Below, in pieces: positions 59,814 through 64,000 of a DNA stretch of 64,000 bases (its first letter is position 1; the number at the start of each line of letters is the position of its first letter). A model generated the notes under the pieces. That model searched no databases and was not told the DNA's origin. It saw nothing but the letters and a program-made list of their open reading frames with translations. Source of the DNA: Bacteroidota bacterium (GTDB lineage: Bacteria; Bacteroidota; Bacteroidia; Palsa-965); assembly GCA_016194975.1 (NCBI GenBank), contig JACQAM010000025.1, positions 30,843 to 94,842 on the forward strand, read 5' to 3'. The position numbers and the translations under genes were made by a program.

Positions 59814-60512
59814 ATGTCTTTTCTGAAAAAAATCATTCTTACTCTTGCGCGCAAATGCAACCTTACGCTTTTGAAAGGAGATCATTCGCAGGAAAGCCAG
59901 AAAATGGCAGCACCTGAATTAAAATCCGGGTTGGTGAAAAATTGCCGCGTTCTTCCTTCGAGAAACGCCATTCTTCCTTTGCTTCCGAAAGGAGGCATGA
60001 TTGCAGAAGTGGGTGTGGGCTGGGGTGGTTTTTCAGAAGAGTTGATAAAAATTCTGCAACCGGAAAAATTTTTTGCGATCGATCTGTTCAATTCTAAATC
60101 GGAGAATTCTCCCTTTCTCAAACACATTCCGGCGGGAACAGCACAGCTTGATTATTACAATAAAAAATTTGCCTTACAGATCAGCGAAGGAAAATTAGAA
60201 GTGAGAAAAGGATATTCATGGGATATCCTGAAAGAATTCCCGGATCATTTTTTCGACTATATCTATCTCGATGCTGACCATTCTTACGATGCGGTAAAAA
60301 AAGATCTTGAACGGATACTTTCGAAAATAAAACCTTCAGGGTTGATACAACTGAATGATTACACCGTTTATGATCCGGTGAATATGCAACCCTACGGTGT
60401 GAAGAAAGCTGCCAACGAATTTATGAACGACAATAATTATGAAATGATCTGGTACGGACTTGATCGGTTGGGTTTTGATGATATTGTCATTCGCAAAGTT
60501 GAACAGGATTGA
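59814..60512 (+). CDS. class I SAM-dependent methyltransferase
   Basis: 232 residues. SAM motif I is MIAEVGVGWGGFSEELIKIL; FFAIDLFNSK is motif II region; FDYIYLDADHSYDAVKKDLE gives the acidic metal or SAM loop of Methyltransf_24/O-methyltransferase-like enzymes. The N-terminal ~55 residues are basic. Such enzymes often modify sugars or lipids in cell-surface pathways; substrate unknown. Single gene. Confidence 0.85.
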   Translation: MSFLKKIILTLARKCNLTLLKGDHSQESQKMAAPELKSGLVKNCRVLPSRNAILPLLPKGGMIAEVGVGWGGFSEELIKILQPEKFFAIDLFNSKSENSPFLKHIPAGTAQLDYYNKKFALQISEGKLEVRKGYSWDILKEFPDHFFDYIYLDADHSYDAVKKDLERILSKIKPSGLIQLNDYTVYDPVNMQPYGVKKAANEFMNDNNYEMIWYGLDRLGFDDIVIRKVEQD

Positions 60513-60564
60513 AAATCAAATGCAGTTTATAATGTGCAGCCGGAACACGGGAACTTTCTTCTCT

Positions 60565-60572
60565 TAACTTTG
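60565..60572 (+). promoter_or_regulatory. Bacteroidota -7 element (TAACTTTG)
   Basis: A perfect TAnnTTTG ends 19 nt before the ATG of the threonine dehydrogenase gene, predicting a leader of about 15 nt. Confidence 0.5.
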
Positions 60573-60591
60573 ATCATCCCATTTTTTCTAT

Positions 60592-61551
60592 ATGAGTAAA
60601 GAAACAATTCTCGTCATCGGTTCTTCCGGCCAGATCGGAACAGAACTCGTGATGGCGCTCAGAAAAATTTCCGGCAATGACAACGTCATCGCTGCCGATC
60701 TTAAATCCTCTTCACCGGAAGTGATGCAGAGTGGCCCGTTCGAAACGCTGGATGCACTCGATAAGAATAAATTGTTCGGAATCGTGAAAAAATATTCGGT
60801 GAAAGAAATTTATCTTTTGGCTGCTTTATTATCGGCCACCGCCGAACAGAATCCTGCTTTTGCGTGGAAACTCAATATGGAAAGTCTTTTTCATGTGCTC
60901 GATCTTGGGAAAGAAGGCCACATTAAAAAAATTTACTGGCCCAGTTCAATCGCAGTTTTTGGCCCCACTACACCGCGTGAAAATACACCGCAGTTCACGG
61001 TTATCGAACCAGTCACAATTTATGGGATCAGCAAACTTGCAGGCGAACGGTGGTGCGAATGGTATTTCAGAAAATTCGGTGTCGATTCAAGAAGTCTTCG
61101 TTATCCCGGACTTATAGGATGGAAATCGGCGCCGGGTGGCGGAACTACTGATTATGCTGTACATATTTTTCATGAAGCGCTTAATAAAAATTCCTATGAA
61201 TGTTTTCTCCAGCCGGATACTACTCTTCCTATGATGTATATGCCCGATGCAATAAGGGCAACGATTGAGATCATGCAAGCCCCGGCCGATAGTATCCGGA
61301 TTCGAGGGGCTTATAACCTGGCGGGAATGAGTTTTTCTCCAGCCGACATAGCGAATATTATTTGCGAATATTGCAAAGGATTTACCATCACTTACCAGCC
61401 CGACTTCCGTCAGAAAATTGCCGACACATGGCCAAAAAGTATAGACGACCGCGAGGCAGGGAAAGATTGGGGCTGGAAGCCGGAATTTGATCTTCCTAAA
61501 ATGTCGGCTGATATGTTCGCAAATCTCCGGAAAATGATGGTTAGTCATTGA
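60592..61551 (+). CDS. L-threonine 3-dehydrogenase, SDR type
   Basis: 319-residue extended SDR enzyme. The Rossmann motif is VIGSSGQIG (GxxGxxG), and the catalytic Tyr144 and Lys148 lie in IYGISKLAGE with the serine in WPSSIAVFG. RSLRYPGLIGWKSAPGGGTT is specific to the UDP-galactose-epimerase-like threonine dehydrogenases (as in mouse TDH and Flavobacterium enzymes), unlike the zinc MDR form of E. coli. It oxidises threonine to 2-amino-3-ketobutyrate. The 2-amino-3-ketobutyrate ligase is not adjacent. Confidence 0.93.
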   Translation: MSKETILVIGSSGQIGTELVMALRKISGNDNVIAADLKSSSPEVMQSGPFETLDALDKNKLFGIVKKYSVKEIYLLAALLSATAEQNPAFAWKLNMESLFHVLDLGKEGHIKKIYWPSSIAVFGPTTPRENTPQFTVIEPVTIYGISKLAGERWCEWYFRKFGVDSRSLRYPGLIGWKSAPGGGTTDYAVHIFHEALNKNSYECFLQPDTTLPMMYMPDAIRATIEIMQAPADSIRIRGAYNLAGMSFSPADIANIICEYCKGFTITYQPDFRQKIADTWPKSIDDREAGKDWGWKPEFDLPKMSADMFANLRKMMVSH

Positions 61552-61732
61552 AACCTGCCACAGGAGAAGGCCGTAAAATACATCACATACCGCTGCCACA
61601 CACTTTACTTCATTTTTTGGTCGATTTTTTGCAAAGCTTCATCTAAAATCATGAACTAATTTTTGTGTCTCCGGGTATAAGTAAAGTAATATCTAAATTT
61701 TGAACAGGGTATTTGCCCCAAAACAAATCCCG

Positions 61733-62614
61733 ATGAAAAAACTTACTCTCATACTGCTGTTCTGCCTTGGCAATACGGTTCTCGCATTTGCGGATCCGGA
61801 TACCACGCATAACTATACGGATCCTGCCGGAAAAAGGCAGGGATGGTGGATCATTACCGGGGAAATGAAAAAAGATCCTAAGTATGATGCGAAAGCTAAA
61901 GTGGAAGAAGGAAAATACAAAGACAGTCAGAAGATTGAGATCTGGACAGAATATTTTCCGAATGGAAATAAGAAAAGTGAACTCACTTTCGTAAACAATC
62001 GCCCGAACGGACATGCGGTGATGTATAATGAGAATGGAACAAAATCGGAAGAAGGAACATGGGTAGGTACGCGATGGGTTGGCGATTACAAATTATATTA
62101 TGAAGACGGAACACCGCGGCAAAGTTTCAATTACAGCCAGCTTGGACAGCGCGATGGAACGCAAACCTATTATCACCCGAATGGAAAAGTGGCGATAACC
62201 GTAGATATGAAAGGCGGCAAAGAAACCGGTTGGAAAAAAGAATATGATGAAAACGGAAATCTTATCCGCGAAACTTATTTCAATGATGGCGTAATCGATG
62301 CTTCCAAAACAAAAGAATATGATACTACAGACAAAACTCCTGAGAAAGCGCCGGAAGAAAAAGATATTAAAGGAAGCGCTCCTGTAGTTACCGATCCGAA
62401 CTTCAAACCGAACAAAGGAACTTTCACCGGCGAAGGCGATTGGATTCTTTACAAAAACGGACAGATCAGTATGAAAGGAACTTTCCATCTTAAAAAACTG
62501 ATCAACGGGGAAGAAAGAATTTATGATAATAATGGCCTTCTGATCCAGATCAAACTCTATAAAGAAGGAAAATATGTCGGCGATGGCCCTATTCCTGCCG
62601 ATGCAAATAAATAA
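61733..62614 (+). CDS. MORN-variant protein, tandem paralogue 1
   Basis: 293 residues from MKKLTLILLFCLGNTVLAFA, a signal peptide. The mature part has antitoxin/MORN-variant repeats: WTEYFPNGNKKSELTFVNNR, HAVMYNENGTKSEEGTWVG, YKLYYEDGTPRQSFNY and WKKEYDENGNLIRETYF, then a Pro/Glu-rich linker and a last repeat ending IQIKLYKEGKYVGDGPIP. It is the first of three tandem paralogues sharing the same order. A terminator at 62642 separates it from the next. Exported; function unknown. Confidence 0.88.
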   Translation: MKKLTLILLFCLGNTVLAFADPDTTHNYTDPAGKRQGWWIITGEMKKDPKYDAKAKVEEGKYKDSQKIEIWTEYFPNGNKKSELTFVNNRPNGHAVMYNENGTKSEEGTWVGTRWVGDYKLYYEDGTPRQSFNYSQLGQRDGTQTYYHPNGKVAITVDMKGGKETGWKKEYDENGNLIRETYFNDGVIDASKTKEYDTTDKTPEKAPEEKDIKGSAPVVTDPNFKPNKGTFTGEGDWILYKNGQISMKGTFHLKKLINGEERIYDNNGLLIQIKLYKEGKYVGDGPIPADANK

Positions 62615-62641
62615 TTCTTCGACGAAAAAAATATTCAACGT

Positions 62642-62673
62642 CCCTTCGGTAAAATTGCCGAAGGGATTTTTGT
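62642..62673 (+). terminator. Rho-independent terminator
   Basis: CCCTTCGG (62642-62649) pairs with CCGAAGGG (62658-62665) around TAAAATTG and is followed by ATTTTTGTTTT. Confidence 0.9.
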
Positions 62674-62733
62674 TTTGTAACTTTCAGTCGGCAATTCACG
62701 TTTAATTACAACACATCTTCATTCACACACAGA

Positions 62734-63597
62734 ATGCAGAAATTTACAATTCTCTCCTTAATTCTTTTTTTGAGTTTTACCGGACTCCATGCTGGTGATA
62801 CTCTTAATTATGTTGGCCCTGATGGAAAACGCCAGGGGCATTGGATCATTTACGGGCGCGCACAAAAAGACCCTGCGTATGCCGCAGATGCGAAAGTTGA
62901 AGAAGGCCGTTACAACGCCGGATTTAAAGTGGGAATATGGACTGTGTATTTTCCAACCGGCTCGAAAAAAAGCGAATTCACTTATGTAAATAATCGTCCC
63001 AATGGCCACGCAGTTACTTACAATGAGAATGGAACGAAAGCGGAAGAAGGAACATGGGTGGGCACACGTTGGAGCGGCGATTATCATTTGTATTATGAAG
63101 ATGGAACCGAGCGGCAGGCATTCAATTACAACACGCTTGGTCAACGCGAGGGAAAACAGGTTTATAAAAATCCGAATGGAACGCTTGCTATTGAAGTGAC
63201 CATGAAGGATGGAAAAGAAGAAGGATGGAAAAAAGAATATGATGCGAATGGAAATCTTGTGAGAGAAACTTATTTCAACGGAGGCGTGATCGACGATTCG
63301 AAAACGATCAATCACAAAACAGGCGCCCCTGTTGCTACCGCACCGGAAGATCCTAAGAACGATAAAACAAAAGAAGTTCCTCCCGCTGCTCCGCCACAAT
63401 CCAACTGGAATGGTGAAGGACAATACACACTCATGAAAGGCGGACAAGTAAGCCAGAAAGGTGTTTTCCACAGCTATCGTCTCGTGAATGGAGAAGCACG
63501 TTTCTATGACAATAATGGTTTCTGCATCCAGGTGAAAAAGTATGAGAATGGAAAATATGTAGGAGACGGCCCTATTCCTGACGACGCAAATAAATAA
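62734..63597 (+). CDS. MORN-variant protein, tandem paralogue 2
   Basis: 287 residues with signal peptide MQKFTILSLILFLSFTGLHA. It follows paralogue 1 domain for domain: VEEGRYNAGFKVGIWTVYF, KKSEFTYVNNRPNGHAVTYN, EEGTWVGTRWSGDYHLYYED, and the C-terminal IQVKKYENGKYVGDGPIPDD. The linker between repeat blocks is a different Pro/Lys-rich sequence, so repeats are conserved and linkers drift. It has its own terminator. Confidence 0.9.
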   Translation: MQKFTILSLILFLSFTGLHAGDTLNYVGPDGKRQGHWIIYGRAQKDPAYAADAKVEEGRYNAGFKVGIWTVYFPTGSKKSEFTYVNNRPNGHAVTYNENGTKAEEGTWVGTRWSGDYHLYYEDGTERQAFNYNTLGQREGKQVYKNPNGTLAIEVTMKDGKEEGWKKEYDANGNLVRETYFNGGVIDDSKTINHKTGAPVATAPEDPKNDKTKEVPPAAPPQSNWNGEGQYTLMKGGQVSQKGVFHSYRLVNGEARFYDNNGFCIQVKKYENGKYVGDGPIPDDANK

Positions 63598-63616
63598 TGC
63601 TTGAAAAAATATTCTG

Positions 63617-63652
63617 AAAACCGTTGCGATAAATTTCTCAACGGTTTTTTTT
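63617..63652 (+). terminator. Rho-independent terminator
   Basis: AAAACCGTTG (63617-63626) pairs with CAACGGTTTT (63639-63648) and continues into T residues. Confidence 0.9.
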
Positions 63653-63732
63653 GTCACGCACTTGCCTGCACGCTGCGTACGAATTACAAATACCGTATCA
63701 TTATTACATTGACGTTTATATTCATTCCCCCA

Positions 63733-64000
63733 ATGAAAAATTGGCTTCTCTTCTCTTTTCTCTTACTCACGCAGTGTTCCTTCGCGCAAAACGATACGCT
63801 CAACCGCATTGACAGTGCAGGAAAAAAACAAGGTTATTTCATCATCACCGGGAAAATGGAAAATGATAAGTCATTTGCAGACTCCGCAATTGTTGAAGAA
63901 GGAAATTATGTGAATAGCTCGAGGACCGGTGTATGGACTTCTTATTATCCATCCGGCGGAAAAAAATCGGAAATGACTTATGTGAATAATCGGCCGAACG
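63733..64000 (+). CDS. MORN-variant protein, tandem paralogue 3 (truncated by window)
   Basis: From the ATG at 63733 the frame codes MKNWLLFSFLLLTQCSFAQN, a signal peptide, then AGKKQGYFIITGKMENDKSF, VEEGNYVNSSRTGVWTSYYP and KKSEMTYVNNRPN at the window edge. It aligns without gaps to paralogues 1 and 2, so it is the N-terminal 89 residues of a third member. Confidence 0.9.
   Translation, partial: MKNWLLFSFLLLTQCSFAQNDTLNRIDSAGKKQGYFIITGKMENDKSFADSAIVEEGNYVNSSRTGVWTSYYPSGGKKSEMTYVNNRPN

Noticed and set aside
62758..63657. 299-codon open frame on the minus strand
   Set aside because: It is antisense to the MORN-variant gene with signal peptide and repeats, and its composition is that of a shadow frame.
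1..64000. tRNA or rRNA genes in intergenic gaps
   Set aside because: I scanned the gaps by eye for TTCGAnTCC-type T-arms and CCA ends and found none with a matching acceptor stem.

Overview
The window is a chromosomal segment of a Bacteroidota bacterium, probably an uncultured environmental lineage. The first gene ends in a type A Por/type IX secretion (T9SS) sorting domain. The T9SS regulator PorX and a PorE-like peptidoglycan-anchored lipoprotein are both present. SecA is the long Bacteroidota form. A DUF2795 protein typical of this phylum is encoded. Several genes start just downstream of the Bacteroidota sigma-factor element TAnnTTTG. Genus cannot be assigned from sequence alone. There are no rRNA or tRNA genes, no CRISPR array and no prophage.

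Layout. 1-7.4 kb: partial T9SS cargo, an RsmH-type rRNA methyltransferase of the N-terminally extended kind, a MazG-like pyrophosphohydrolase, secA and DUF2795. 7.7-17.7 kb: corrinoid adenosyltransferase, an ABC ATPase, a methyltransferase, an alpha/beta hydrolase, the PorE-like OmpA lipoprotein, queE, a RhuM-Fic protein and an M20 amidohydrolase. 17.9-29.2 kb: a propeller/beta-barrel outer-membrane protein, an MBL hydrolase, a stand-alone TonB plug protein, an M13 peptidase, two glycosyltransferases and murB. 29.3-41.2 kb: DUF4304 protein, aroB-aroA, proline dehydrogenase, aminotransferase, mannose-1-phosphate guanylyltransferase, a 17-residue-repeat protein, a CAP protein and fumC. 41.2-42.9 kb: an AT-rich ATPase plus TOPRIM-like pair that looks like a horizontally acquired defence module. 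43-50.5 kb: ArsC-like protein, prfB with a +1 programmed frameshift, small lipoproteins, a methyltransferase/MBL pair and a MORN protein. 50.6-64 kb: recX, two outer-membrane proteins, tsaE-lipoprotein-porX, the tyrosine-catabolism genes hppD and hmgA, trhO, a methyltransferase, SDR-type threonine dehydrogenase, and three tandem MORN-variant paralogues, the last cut by the window edge.

Most genes are single transcription units. Operons with clear spacing are aroB-aroA (8 nt), ATPase-TOPRIM (10 nt), RhuM-queE (4-nt overlap), porX-lipoprotein-tsaE and the two outer-membrane proteins at 51.2-52.6 kb.

The least explained material is between the genes. Many 3' ends run directly into inverted or direct repeats built from short iterated words, often beginning at the stop codon itself. 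Three copies of a MITE-like element (terminal inverted repeat GGTAGTGTATCAGTTTG, 8-bp target duplications) have inserted into or beside such palindromes. Three copies of a separate bounded element (GGCGTG...CTATCCCTCACGC) lie elsewhere. Two coding sequences appear to carry short GC-rich repeat inserts in frame. Several promoters sit so close to start codons that leaderless mRNAs are likely.
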